DNA of 37,622 bases, taken from positions 1 to 37,622 of IMG/VR virus record IMGVR_UViG_3300036846_000276; one strand, given 5' to 3'. A program made the position numbers and the translations under genes. Numbering within the stretch: the first letter of the stretch is position 1; each line of letters begins with the position of its first letter. Under the pieces are notes generated by a model, which had not been told where the DNA came from, did not search any database, and saw nothing but the letters and a program-made list of their open reading frames with translations. Source of the DNA: a virus. Of this stretch, positions 1 to 6,472 are shown in pieces.

Positions 1-208
1 GCCGAGACGACAGAGCAGACCGGGGGTGTCGCTCCTAACGTTAGGAGCGTTAGGTTCTGCCGTCAGCCAAGCCCACGCTTCGCTGTCGATGTCCTTCTCG
101 GCGCGGAGACGACCGACTGGCTTCACAGCGTCCTCATGCGAGAGGCCGATAGCTTCGACCTTCTCCGGGCCGTCGTCCGTCTCGCGTGAGAGAACGCGGT
201 AAGCGTCA
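1..208. repeat. Terminal direct repeat, left copy
   Basis: Bases 1-208 match 37311-37518 with a single difference (G at 119, A at 37429). It is a direct repeat at the two ends of the window, as expected when an assembler reads round a circular or terminally redundant molecule. The unique circle would be about 37,310 bp. Confidence 0.9.
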
Positions 209-243
209 TCGCGCTCACACTTCTCACTGTTAGGAGCGTTCAT
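1..243 (-). CDS. Small zinc-ribbon protein, N-terminal part (cut by contig edge)
   Basis: ATG at 243 overlaps the stop of the Dam-like gene by ATGA. The frame is open to base 1 and continues without a break at the right end of the contig (37310 down to 37224), giving about 109 residues when circularised. The N-terminus contains the recurring motif (ERDDAYRVLS). The C-terminal third has CRLGLHCW followed by LCDRCG, a paired CxxG/CxxC arrangement typical of small phage zinc ribbons. Function is unknown. The left copy codes Pro where the right copy codes Leu (base 119 versus 37429). Confidence 0.7.
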   Translation of the reverse strand, partial: MNAPNSEKCERDDAYRVLSRETDDGPEKVEAIGLSHEDAVKPVGRLRAEKDIDSEAWAWLTAEPNAPNVRSDTPGLLCRLG

Positions 244-689
244 GCTGCGACCTCCTCACACTTGAACCGCTCGAATACGAGCAGCACGCAGTCGATCGGC
301 GAGCTGTGCCCGCGCTGATCATCTGGCCCACTTTCGAAGGATGGACGGCCGAGAAAGAACCGAACCGACGCGCCCAGCTCGAGCGCCCGATGGAACCAGC
401 GAGCGTTAGTCCGCGCCGGGACGAGCAGGACGGCGAGATCCGCAGTCGCCGCCAGTTCTACGAATGGCGCGATGTTCGACCACGGCGGGTTGCAGAACAC
501 ACGCTCCCCATCCCATGCCAGCAGCGCATGTGCCGTGGACGCCTTGGCGAGCAGGCCGTTACCCGGCTCGCTCGCGCCGTCGAGCGTGAAGTCGAACTCC
601 TCGTGGAGCGGCTCGAAGATCGAGCGCGGCGTCGTCCAGTTCTGCTTTCGACCACGCCCGTACCAGGCCACGTAAGGATCGGTGCTCAC
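240..689 (-). CDS. Phage Dam-type DNA N6-adenine methyltransferase
   Basis: A 149-residue protein matching the phage Dam family (Pfam DNA N-6-adenine-methyltransferase). The N-terminal WTTPRSIFEPLHEEFDFTLD (about 18-37) is the family's characteristic opening. FCNPPWS (about 65-71) is the catalytic DPPY/NPPW motif, and FFLGRPSF follows near residue 115. The enzyme transfers methyl groups from SAM to adenine and probably protects phage DNA from host restriction. GTG start at 689 overlaps the preceding stop (GTGA). Its stop overlaps the next start (ATGA). It is one of three DNA methyltransferases clustered across the circular junction. Length is normal for the family. Confidence 0.88.
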   Translation of the reverse strand: MSTDPYVAWYGRGRKQNWTTPRSIFEPLHEEFDFTLDGASEPGNGLLAKASTAHALLAWDGERVFCNPPWSNIAPFVELAATADLAVLLVPARTNARWFHRALELGASVRFFLGRPSFESGPDDQRGHSSPIDCVLLVFERFKCEEVAA

Positions 690-817
690 CGCAACGCCTC
701 TCTTGCGATCCGTGCGGTGTCACGGGGCGGTCGGTTGCGAATCTCAGCGAACGACTCCTCGATCTTGGCGATCTCGCGGAGCGCGTCCTCCAACCGCCGC
801 ACGTAAGCGTCACTCAT
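686..817 (-). CDS. Small helical protein, 43 aa, unknown function
   Basis: ATG at 817 is preceded by GGAGGG and overlaps the upstream stop (ATGA), while its own stop overlaps the next start (GTGA). The protein begins MSDAYVRRLEDALREI, carrying the repeated start-proximal motif. The remainder is a charged, probably fully helical segment. No family recognised. A longer ORF in the same frame extends upstream, but the RBS and overlap support this start. Confidence 0.6.
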   Translation of the reverse strand: MSDAYVRRLEDALREIAKIEESFAEIRNRPPRDTARIAREALR

Positions 818-1014
818 GCCTTTGCCCTCCGTCCCATCTCGTACAGGGCGCGTCCGAGAAGCCACGCGCCGCACCACACAACGGCCCAGACCCACCCGAG
901 GAAGTGGCCGAACAGCCAGCCCTCCCAGAAGGTGAACCACGTCCAGGCCAGCGCCGTGAAGCTGCTCGCCTTGTAGGACTTGTCGCGTGCGGAAGCGTCA
1001 TCGCGGGCGTTCAC
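814..1014 (-). CDS. Small membrane protein, 66 aa
   Basis: GTG at 1014 overlaps the upstream stop by GTGA. The first residues, MNARDDASARDKSY, contain the shared DDA motif. Residues about 19-57 are strongly hydrophobic and Trp-rich (FTFWEGWLFGHFLGWVW), enough for two membrane helices with a short turn, and the end is basic (GRRAKA). It could be a membrane-acting accessory protein such as a superinfection-exclusion factor, but nothing in the sequence proves this. Confidence 0.6.
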   Translation of the reverse strand: MNARDDASARDKSYKASSFTALAWTWFTFWEGWLFGHFLGWVWAVVWCGAWLLGRALYEMGRRAKA

Positions 1015-1244
1015 TCGGGCCACCACCAGGACTCGCCGGTCGCGTTCTTCCCGCACAGCGTCGTGTCTCCGTAGCTCGCCACGATGTGCGCGATGCCCGA
1101 CGGACTGAGAACGCCGTCGCCGTAGACCTCCTGTCCGCGCAGACAGACCTTGCAGTCACGCTCGACCGTGCGCGTTTCACCCGTCTCGATGAACGTCGCC
1201 GTGCGGCAGTCCATGATCTCCGAAACGCGAGCGTCATCAGCCAC
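1011..1244 (-). CDS. Conserved small Cys-containing protein (paralogue of 34409-34639)
   Basis: A 77-residue protein. GTG at 1244 lies inside the stop of the previous gene. The start reads MADDARVSEIMDCRTATF, so the DDA motif sits at the very N-terminus. It contains ERDCKVC and ends TLCGKNATGESWWWPE. It is clearly homologous to the protein at 34409-34639, sharing YGDGVLSPSGIAHIVA and the GESWWWP end. Four cysteines could bind a metal. Function unknown. Two diverged copies in one 37-kb genome point to an old duplication or separate acquisition. Confidence 0.65.
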   Translation of the reverse strand: MADDARVSEIMDCRTATFIETGETRTVERDCKVCLRGQEVYGDGVLSPSGIAHIVASYGDTTLCGKNATGESWWWPE

Positions 1245-1512
1245 GGTCGTCACGCTCCCAAGGTGCGGGCCAGCACTCGCGGTCGAGGCCGGTGATCTCG
1301 CGGGCGTTGTCGTAGCCGTTCCGCAACCACAGCGGCGGCTCGTCGCCGTCGATGAACTCGATCTCGATGGCATGCCGGACGGCGCGAGCGAACGTCAGAA
1401 GCTCCTGCCGCGTGCCATAGCCGTCCTTCGCCTTGCGCGTAGTCGGCGGCGCGTAGACGTAAGCGTCATCGTTGTCGTGAGAGCGAACCGGCTTGTTCAG
1501 ATGTTCCGTCAT
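1237..1512 (-). CDS. Hypothetical protein, 91 aa
   Basis: ATG at 1512 overlaps the upstream stop (ATGA). The N-terminal 20 residues contain SHDNDDAYVYAPP, again the repeated motif, here displaced about 15 codons into the gene. The rest (TRQELLTFARAVRHAIEIEF, then PPLWLRNGYDNAREITG) looks globular and mildly acidic. No family recognised. Confidence 0.55.
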   Translation of the reverse strand: MTEHLNKPVRSHDNDDAYVYAPPTTRKAKDGYGTRQELLTFARAVRHAIEIEFIDGDEPPLWLRNGYDNAREITGLDRECWPAPWERDDRG

Positions 1513-1862
1513 GGCGCCACGAAGAGATCGCCGCGGCTGCCGAGCATCGAGTACTCGGGGAAGAGCACGACATCAGCCGGGTGCTTCTGGTTCCCCTTCG
1601 CCTCGAGTGGTGCCCGCGTGCCCTGCAGGTCGCGCAGGATCGTGTCCGGCGACGAGATCGAGAGGATCTTCGCCTCGTGCTCGTCGGCCCACTCGATCAC
1701 CAGATCCATCGGGCGCCTGTCGAAGATCGTCGTACGCGGATAGGTGTGGCGGCGTTCACGCACGACAGACGAGAAGTGCTGCACCTCGGTCGATCCGTCG
1801 GGCATCAGGAAGGTGACGATACATCCGTCCTTCGCCCGCGTATAGCCCCCGTACGACTTCAT
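1509..1862 (-). CDS. Hypothetical protein, 117 aa
   Basis: ATG at 1862 follows a chain of overlapping genes. The protein starts MKSYGGYTRAKDGCIVTF and lacks the DDA motif of its downstream neighbours. It is mixed alpha/beta with no membrane segment or recognisable motif. Kept as a gene because of its length, its tight overlaps on both sides and its codon use. Confidence 0.55.
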   Translation of the reverse strand: MKSYGGYTRAKDGCIVTFLMPDGSTEVQHFSSVVRERRHTYPRTTIFDRRPMDLVIEWADEHEAKILSISSPDTILRDLQGTRAPLEAKGNQKHPADVVLFPEYSMLGSRGDLFVAP

Positions 1863-2329
1863 ACGCGCCTCAACTCCCTCTCCAGTCTCTCTTCGATTCG
1901 CGCCTGCGCGAGCCGGGCCTCCACGAAGCGCTCGCTCAGCCCGTTGCGCCTGTCGTACTCTCGCTTCTCCGAGAGCGCGACCAGGATCCTCTGCGCGGTC
2001 CCCTTCTGTACGCCGCGACGCTTCGTCTTTAGCGCGATCTGGCGCAGCACCCGCTCGCCGACGCCACTCTCCCGCTCGGCCTGCTTGTAGCCGCCGCAGC
2101 GCTCAATCAGCTCTAGGGTGAACCGCTGAATCTTCGTGACGGGGATCAGCTGGTGAGGGTGCTCGATTCCACGACAGCGGATGCATTTGGAGATCGGCTT
2201 ACCGACCATCCCCTTCTCGCGCGCCCAGGCCGAGTCGCCGTAGAAGTACCAGTACTCGGGCAAGATCGGCAGCAGCACGGGGCCCGCGTGCGCCGGCCCG
2301 GCGCAGACTTTGGTCGGGATGGTCACCAC
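1859..2329 (-). CDS. Putative DNA-binding protein with zinc and helix-turn-helix regions
   Basis: A 156-residue protein. The N-terminus has a Cys/His pattern, KVCAGPAHAGPVLLPILPE..., then KCIRCRG, similar to small HNH-like or zinc-binding actinophage proteins. The middle (LIERCGGYKQAERESGVG, then ERVLRQIALKTKRRGVQKG) resembles a helix-turn-helix. The C-terminus is a charged helix. Two tandem GTG codons (2329 and 2326) can start the protein; the second gives the usual GTGA overlap. A regulatory role is possible but inferred only from the fold pattern. Confidence 0.55.
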   Translation of the reverse strand: MVTIPTKVCAGPAHAGPVLLPILPEYWYFYGDSAWAREKGMVGKPISKCIRCRGIEHPHQLIPVTKIQRFTLELIERCGGYKQAERESGVGERVLRQIALKTKRRGVQKGTAQRILVALSEKREYDRRNGLSERFVEARLAQARIEERLERELRRV

Positions 2330-2529
2330 TTCTCGATCACTTCGAGCGAGATGTTCGGCGCGATGACGATCACTTTGTTTCCGCCGACGGCTTCCTTCAC
2401 CGTCTCGCCCAGCCAGGTGCAGCGCTCCGGGTCGAGATTGACCGCGCTACGGACGACGACGATGTCGTCAGGGCCGAGCTCGAGGCGCGCGATCGTGGCG
2501 GGCGTGAGGACGAGCTTCGTCTCCTCCAT
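2323..2529 (-). CDS. Hypothetical protein, 68 aa
   Basis: ATG at 2529 is coupled to the stop of the small membrane protein upstream (TGATG). The sequence starts MEETKLVLTPATIARLELGP and has alternating beta-like hydrophobic stretches (VIVIAPNISLEV). A longer in-frame ORF extends to 2799 but is arginine-rich nonsense. No family recognised. Confidence 0.5.
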   Translation of the reverse strand: MEETKLVLTPATIARLELGPDDIVVVRSAVNLDPERCTWLGETVKEAVGGNKVIVIAPNISLEVIEKW

Positions 2530-2675
2530 CAGAACGCTCCGATCAGATGCCAGATGGCGAGCGCGAGAGCGAGCGTGACCGCGACGATGAAAAGGACGAG
2601 CCAGAACGCGATCACGAGCGTCCAGACGGATGTGCGGACGGCCGCGGTGGCGTCGTCCCGGTTCGGCAGGGTCAT
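2529..2675 (-). CDS. Single-pass membrane protein, 48 aa
   Basis: ATG at 2675 is preceded by GGAGGAG at ideal spacing and overlaps the upstream stop (ATGA); its stop overlaps the next start (TGATG). Residues 1-15 are polar, including RDDA, and residues 16-45 form one long membrane helix (TLVIAFWLVLFIVAVTLALA). It is downstream of the second wall-lytic gene, so a lysis role is conceivable but unproven. Confidence 0.6.
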   Translation of the reverse strand: MTLPNRDDATAAVRTSVWTLVIAFWLVLFIVAVTLALALAIWHLIGAF

Positions 2676-2953
2676 GCGCTCCTCCGGTGCTCGTCGGCTT
2701 GCGGACAGGTCGCGAAGTGCGAGCGGTAGTGCGGGTCGGTCTTCCAGTCGAGCCCCCAGGCGGCGATGGCGAGCGGCCCTTCGGTGCTCGAGCGGTCACG
2801 CAGCACGAACAGGCCGCGCATGTCCTGCGGGTGTCCGATCGGTTCGGCGTCGAGTGGCATCTTCGAACCCCGCTCGGTACGGGCCCAGATGATCTCGGCG
2901 CTACAGGAGCGGCAGGCGCTCACCAGACCCTCATGCTTCCGCCGGCGAGCCAC
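2672..2953 (-). CDS. Small zinc-binding actinophage protein, 93 aa
   Basis: Starts MARRRKHEGLVSACRSCSAE. CRSC followed by IIWARTERGSKMPLDAEP is a pattern found in many small actinophage proteins of unknown function. It ends with FATCPQADEHRR, a second Cys/His cluster, so one zinc site built from both ends is likely. The stop overlaps the next start by ATGA. Confidence 0.65.
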   Translation of the reverse strand: MARRRKHEGLVSACRSCSAEIIWARTERGSKMPLDAEPIGHPQDMRGLFVLRDRSSTEGPLAIAAWGLDWKTDPHYRSHFATCPQADEHRRSA

Positions 2954-2972
2954 CAGCGCAGCGAGGTCTTAC

Positions 2973-3044
2973 TGGGACGGCACGGACCCTGAGGTGCGGC
3001 CTCAGGATCCGAGACGGCGCCCGCCGCCTGTGGTTGCCGTCCCA
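2973..3044. other. Nested inverted repeats in the gap after the lysozyme-like gene
   Basis: TGGGACGGCA (2973-2982) pairs with TGCCGTCCCA (3035-3044). Between them CCTGAGG (2988-2994) pairs with CCTCAGG (3000-3006) around a 5-base loop. Both pairings are perfect. No T-run follows on the minus strand, so a factor-independent terminator is not certain. An RNA-processing or protein-binding site is also possible. Confidence 0.5.
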
Positions 3045-3050
3045 GATCTC

Positions 3051-3596
3051 TCAGGCGCAGGACCAGGGACCCCAGCCTGCCGCCTCGTAGTAGTTGTGCG
3101 CCGCGACGATCTGCTCGTACGCCGTGCTGTACCCGATCGTCGCGTACGTCGCTCGCTCGTGCGATCCCATCTGGAAGATCCCGAGGTACTGGCCGTTTAC
3201 TGCCGTCAGTCGATACCGCGATTCGCAGTAGGCCACTCGGAGTGCTTCCGAGCACCCTGAGCCGAACACGCGACAGATCAGTGACGTCACCGATCCAGTA
3301 GGGCGCGACGACCTCAGTGTGCGGCTTGCCTGTATCTGCCGGCGCTGCCAGCGGTGGTTGACCCAGGTCAGGAACGGCACCGAGGTCGTTCTCCGTTCGA
3401 CGTAGCGCGTCGGCAATCTGCTCAGGCCAGCCCGTAAGCGAAGGGTCTGCGTACGCGAGCGATGCCAGCGGATCGAGCCGCGCAGGTGCACGACGCGAGC
3501 CTGAGTGGTTGTCCGTGTGGTCGCCGCCGCCAGCGCTCTCGTGTGAAGCGCGTGGTGGGACGAGATTGAGATGACGATCGCTATGAGCCACTGCAG
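3051..3596 (-). CDS. Secreted lysozyme/transglycosylase-like wall-lytic protein, start uncertain
   Basis: The C-terminal domain (ALRVAYCESRYRLTAVNGQY, then LGIFQMGSHERATY, ending GWGPWSCA) matches the lysozyme-like domains of actinobacterial Rpf/SLT proteins. The Glu in CES is the probable catalytic residue. The same frame is open upstream through an Arg-rich linker to a hydrophobic stretch (LQWLIAIVISISS, then ALAAATT) that looks like a signal peptide. No ATG, GTG or TTG precedes that stretch in frame after the stop near 3640. CTG at 3596 or ATC at 3599, 8-11 bases after AGGA, would be the start. A GTG at 3491 gives a shorter protein without the signal. Acts on peptidoglycan, probably at lysis or entry. 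Confidence 0.6.
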   Translation of the reverse strand: MQWLIAIVISISSHHALHTRALAAATTRTTTQARVVHLRGSIRWHRSRTQTLRLRAGLSRLPTRYVERRTTSVPFLTWVNHRWQRRQIQASRTLRSSRPTGSVTSLICRVFGSGCSEALRVAYCESRYRLTAVNGQYLGIFQMGSHERATYATIGYSTAYEQIVAAHNYYEAAGWGPWSCA

Positions 3597-3757
3597 GATG
3601 CTCTCTTTCCTTTCGTCGCTTCCATGTCCTCGGGGCTACGGCCCCGGCTTGCGACCCAGATGCTCACGCGATGCCACCAGCCCCGGTGACGTCGCGGTGA
3701 ACCATGCACCGGGCAATCGGTACGGATGAAGTAGCGCTGACAACCTGTGCACTTCAC
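3581..3757 (-). CDS. Small Cys/His protein, 58 aa
   Basis: GTG at 3757 overlaps the upstream stop (GTGA). It begins MKCTGCQRYFIRTDCPVHGS, a compact CxxC...CxxH zinc-finger-like motif, followed by a basic Trp/Arg-rich stretch (RRHRGWWHRVSIW). Its 3' end, purine-rich and containing AGGAAAGAG, supplies the ribosome-binding region for the lysozyme-like gene. Function unknown. Confidence 0.55.
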   Translation of the reverse strand: MKCTGCQRYFIRTDCPVHGSPRRHRGWWHRVSIWVASRGRSPEDMEATKGKRASCSGS

Positions 3758-3984
3758 GCTGACTCCGAGAGATCATCGTCGTCGTCCCAGAGCCTGTCGA
3801 GTTCGCGCAGACGGGCAACCTCATCAGCGTCCTCCCGCAGCCAGCGAGAGATCGCCGGCCAGAACAGGATGAACACGAGGCAGAACGAGATCGTCAGCCA
3901 GTCGTGATTCCAGAGCCCGATCGCGAGGAAGCACACGGCCGAGAGCAGGAACAGCAGGCGCAGGCAGGCGTTGATGGCGATCAC
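3754..3984 (-). CDS. Two-helix membrane protein with acidic tail, holin candidate
   Basis: GTG at 3984 overlaps the upstream stop (GTGA). The 76-residue protein has two hydrophobic segments (about 5-22 and 28-46: LLFLLSAVCFLAIGLW and LTISFCLVFILFWPAI) and a charged C-terminus ending WDDDDDLSESA. Small size, two helices and the position two genes upstream of a wall-lytic protein fit a holin. The more obvious lysis cassette at 6.6-8.2 kb has competing candidates. Confidence 0.55.
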   Translation of the reverse strand: MIAINACLRLLFLLSAVCFLAIGLWNHDWLTISFCLVFILFWPAISRWLREDADEVARLRELDRLWDDDDDLSESA

Positions 3985-5249
3985 GCTGCGCCCTTCGTCT
4001 CTTCGTAGCGCCCCTTGAGGCGTGCGAGCTGCCGTGTCAGCCATTCCTCTTCGTCACGGTGGGTCGCGATCGCGGCTGCAACCTGGTGGCCCATGTCGAG
4101 CGAGTTGCCGTAGTCCATCAACTGGCCGCGTAACTCCTCGAGCGGGTCTGTCGGAGTGCCGAGGTCGATGTCATCCTTCGCCTCGTCGGCCTCCTGCACG
4201 AGTTCGAGGATCGCCGGGCCGAGTTCTAGCGCCCTCAGGAGCGCATCGACCTTGCTCTTCGGCACCTTCTTGACGCTCGTGATGCCGTCGCCGCAGATGC
4301 GCTCGGTGATCGTGTAGCGATCCTTGTCGTTCCAGCCGTGCTCGCGCGCCCGGGCCATGATCAGCCTCTGCTGGTCGGCGCTCGCGACGCTCTGGTCGGC
4401 GTCTTCCATGAACGTCTGCATCTCCTCGTCCGCCGTGAGTTCGGCGTCGCCTTCGATGTCGACGTCGTCGGAGATCGGCTCGGCCGAACGGCCTGTGCGC
4501 TGCGCTGGTTCGGCCTGCGCCGCGGCACCCGCGAGTCCCGCCTCTAGCGTCGTGCCGCCCGCAGACAGTTCCGCAACGGGCCTGTAGCCATCGGGAAGAG
4601 GTGCAACCTCACCCTCGTGCGCAGCCTGAGTGATGGCCTGCATCTCAAGCGGGCGCACGTCGATGTCGAGCGTCGGGACCGGGAAGCGACGAGTCTGCCC
4701 GTTGCGTAGCACGGCGCGCTGGTCGATCCTGAGGCGCGCGGGAAGCAAAACGCCGCGCATGGTCGCGATCTCGAGCAGGTCTACGGTGCCCGCGAGCTCG
4801 GTCGCGGCGTAGTAGCCCTGCGTGTCGAGCCGCCAACACCCGATGCCGGCGACGTCTGGCAGCAGCACGTTGAGACGGGTGTGCGGCTTGCACTCGCGAG
4901 CGTCAGGGTCGCACATGCAGGCACCGTCCGAGAGCTGCTCGTTCTCGCCGTCGCAGCGGCGCTTGCAACCGCCGCCCGACCACAGCTCGTAATGCTGCGA
5001 GATCGCCTGTCCGGGCATGAGCAAGATCGGCAGGCTGTCCACTTCGGTATGCAGCTCGTACTGTCCTGCGTGCCCTTCCCACTCGCGCACGTCGCCGCCG
5101 AAGACCTTGGCTGCGGCCGTGAGGCGCAGCTGGTCGCGGCTGGTGAGCTTCCAGTTCTCGAGGCGCTTCGGGTTGCCGCGCTCACCCTTCTCGCCCATGC
5201 GGATGCGACCCACTTCTACCAAGCGGCGCTGTAAGCCAATAATGGTCAT
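3981..5249 (-). CDS. phiC31 Gp3-like protein (recombination directionality factor family)
   Basis: A 422-residue protein. MTIIGLQRRLVEVGRIRMGE and GNPKRLENWKLTSRDQ open a family that includes phiC31 Gp3 and proteins annotated as hydrolase or metal-binding in Streptomyces. A Cys-rich middle (GGGCKRRCDGE, then ACMCDPDARECKP) probably binds zinc. VLLPDVAGIGCWRLDTQGYY and the AELAG region are also conserved. The last 200 residues are acidic and helical. In phiC31 Gp3 controls the direction of a serine integrase, yet no integrase is seen here. The exonuclease neighbour suggests a DNA-recombination or annealing role. ATG at 5249 follows GAGGAGG; an upstream in-frame extension is not needed. Confidence 0.75.
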   Translation of the reverse strand: MTIIGLQRRLVEVGRIRMGEKGERGNPKRLENWKLTSRDQLRLTAAAKVFGGDVREWEGHAGQYELHTEVDSLPILLMPGQAISQHYELWSGGGCKRRCDGENEQLSDGACMCDPDARECKPHTRLNVLLPDVAGIGCWRLDTQGYYAATELAGTVDLLEIATMRGVLLPARLRIDQRAVLRNGQTRRFPVPTLDIDVRPLEMQAITQAAHEGEVAPLPDGYRPVAELSAGGTTLEAGLAGAAAQAEPAQRTGRSAEPISDDVDIEGDAELTADEEMQTFMEDADQSVASADQQRLIMARAREHGWNDKDRYTITERICGDGITSVKKVPKSKVDALLRALELGPAILELVQEADEAKDDIDLGTPTDPLEELRGQLMDYGNSLDMGHQVAAAIATHRDEEEWLTRQLARLKGRYEETKGAA

Positions 5250-5398
5250 TCGTCCTCCTCGCAGTACGGGCACTCAGCAGCCGAGCCGCCCTCGGGATAG
5301 AAGATCCCGCCACACTCGTCGCAGCGGAACGGAGTCTTGTGCGGCCACGGATGCCACGCGGGCAGCATGGGAGCGTCGGGCGCAGCACTGACGCTCAC
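5246..5398 (-). CDS. Zinc-ribbon protein, 50 aa
   Basis: GTG at 5398 overlaps the exonuclease stop (GTGA) and the stop overlaps the next start (ATGA). FRCDECGGIFYP and AECPYCEEDE form a clean CxxC...CxxC zinc ribbon. The N-terminus, MSVSAAPDAPMLPAWHPWPH, is flexible. It lies between the exonuclease and the Gp3-like protein, so it may be an adaptor in the same recombination unit (inference). Too short for most ORF callers. Confidence 0.65.
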   Translation of the reverse strand: MSVSAAPDAPMLPAWHPWPHKTPFRCDECGGIFYPEGGSAAECPYCEEDE

Positions 5399-6213
5399 GC
5401 GACCTGCCTCGAGCCCACCGTGATCTCAGGGCCGAACACGCGCTTCGCCACATCGACGTTGAACCGGGCGCAACGCCTCGCCGCCAGGAAGCAGCGAAAC
5501 ACCTCATCGTCCGTGCGGACCGGGATGACGCGGTAGTCGGCGGGGCTCAGCATGATCGCGAGCGCGCCGTCCGTCTCCGGCATCGGCTCGAAGTGCTTCG
5601 TCGGATCGTAGACGTAGTAGCGGCCGTAGTAGTTCTCGACACGCTCCGCCATCAGGCCGACCTTCTCCGCGCGGCGGTACGCGGCCATCTGCAGCGCGAC
5701 CTCCTCGTATGGGCCACGGTGCTTCGGCTTGCCGGACGCGTTGAGTTCCCCGGGCATCACCTTCGTCGTCTTGATGTCGAAGAGGAGGCGCTTGCCCTGG
5801 ATCAGGAAGATGCCGTCCGTCGTGCCGGCGTAGGCGTACGTCTCGTTGTAGACGGGCGCCTCGGCCATCAGGAACTCGGGCTGGAACTCGGAGAGGAAGA
5901 GGCGGTACTGGTCGACGTAGGGGACGATCGCCTCGTCGACCTCGGGTGAGACGCCGAGCGCGAGCTTCTCGGCGGCGACGTGGATCTCGGAGCCGCGCGC
6001 CTTCGCTGCGCCGCTCTCGGCGAACCGGGAGTCCATCAGCCACTTGACCGCTCCCGCCCGGTCGCCGTCCGCGACAAACGAGCTGAGCGTGTTGAAGCGG
6101 TCGAACGCCGTCTCGGCCGGCATCCGTGCGTTCCACTCGACGAGCGCACGGCCGGTGCCCATCCCTAGTTTCGTGATGCTCGTGACACCGTAGAAGCGCT
6201 TCGTCTCGGTCAT
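5395..6213 (-). CDS. Cas4/RecB-like exonuclease (PD-(D/E)XK)
   Basis: A 272-residue nuclease. The core is visible as GSEIH (about 75-79), TTDGIF with Asp133, LLFDIKTTK with Asp146 and Lys148, and LQMAAYRRAE with Gln175 and Tyr179. These are the GxxH, D, DxK and QxxxY motifs of RecB/Cas4 nucleases. No four-cysteine iron-sulphur cluster is evident. It probably resects DNA ends for phage recombination, in partnership with the Gp3-like protein two genes downstream. ATG at 6213 is preceded by GAAGG. An upstream in-frame extension to 6318 overlaps the zinc-finger gene and is rejected. Confidence 0.85.
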   Translation of the reverse strand: MTETKRFYGVTSITKLGMGTGRALVEWNARMPAETAFDRFNTLSSFVADGDRAGAVKWLMDSRFAESGAAKARGSEIHVAAEKLALGVSPEVDEAIVPYVDQYRLFLSEFQPEFLMAEAPVYNETYAYAGTTDGIFLIQGKRLLFDIKTTKVMPGELNASGKPKHRGPYEEVALQMAAYRRAEKVGLMAERVENYYGRYYVYDPTKHFEPMPETDGALAIMLSPADYRVIPVRTDDEVFRCFLAARRCARFNVDVAKRVFGPEITVGSRQVA

Positions 6214-6232
6214 AGGGCAACCTTCACCATCG

Positions 6233-6394
6233 TCATGACCGACACATCTCGTAGTTGAGATGGATTTGAAGGTTGTGGATAGCTGCGTCCTTCTTGGACT
6301 TGACGCTTTTCCAGCCACACTTCGGGCATGTAGCCGTGTACCGCTTGGTCACCTTGTCGTGCTCGACGAGCGAAGCGCCTACCAAGAGTGTCAC
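6233..6394 (-). CDS. C2H2/C2HC-type zinc-finger protein, 53 aa
   Basis: GTG at 6394 has an excellent RBS (AGGAGG, 8 bases upstream). The protein contains TCPKCGWKSVKSKKDAAIHN, then LQIHLNYEMC: Cys-x2-Cys followed by His-x4-His, the order of a zinc finger. It is the first gene after the promoter at 6440-6468, so it and the nuclease genes form an operon. A DNA-binding role is likely; regulation of the operon is a guess. Confidence 0.65.
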   Translation of the reverse strand: MTLLVGASLVEHDKVTKRYTATCPKCGWKSVKSKKDAAIHNLQIHLNYEMCRS

Positions 6395-6439
6395 TTCCGG
6401 CCTCCTAGTTCCGGGCGCCCGGTATTAGGCGCGACGCGG

Positions 6440-6468
6440 ACGTTACACCTGCCGTCAGACGGCGTCAA
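6440..6468 (-). promoter_or_regulatory. Putative sigma70-type promoter for the recombination operon
   Basis: On the minus strand TTGACG (6468-6463) and TAACGT (6445-6440) are separated by exactly 17 bases. Predicted transcription starts near 6433, about 39 bases before the GTG at 6394. The same architecture (TTGACG-17-TAGTGT) occurs at 28829-28857. Confidence 0.5.
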
Positions 6469-6472
6469 GTAG

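Larger units (their letters stand above)
203..1468. repeat. Start-proximal motif copies, left cluster (core TGACGC on the minus strand)
   Basis: Plus-strand cores GCGTCA at 203-208, 807-812, 995-1000, 1231-1236 and 1463-1468, each within a longer GATGACGCT(T/C) context or close variants, and each in the first 22 codons of a different small gene. Encodes (D/S)DA(Y/S/R). Confidence 0.7.

Noticed and set aside
2920-3591. Alternative reading frame for the lysozyme-like region (starting MAHSDRHLNL)
   Set aside because: This frame holds no known domain and ends in the other gene's territory; the other frame has higher GC at third positions and contains both the signal-like segment and the lysozyme domain.
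5182-5388. ORF beginning MLRPTLPCCPRG between the Gp3-like gene and nuclease
   Set aside because: Shadow of the 50-residue zinc ribbon in another frame.
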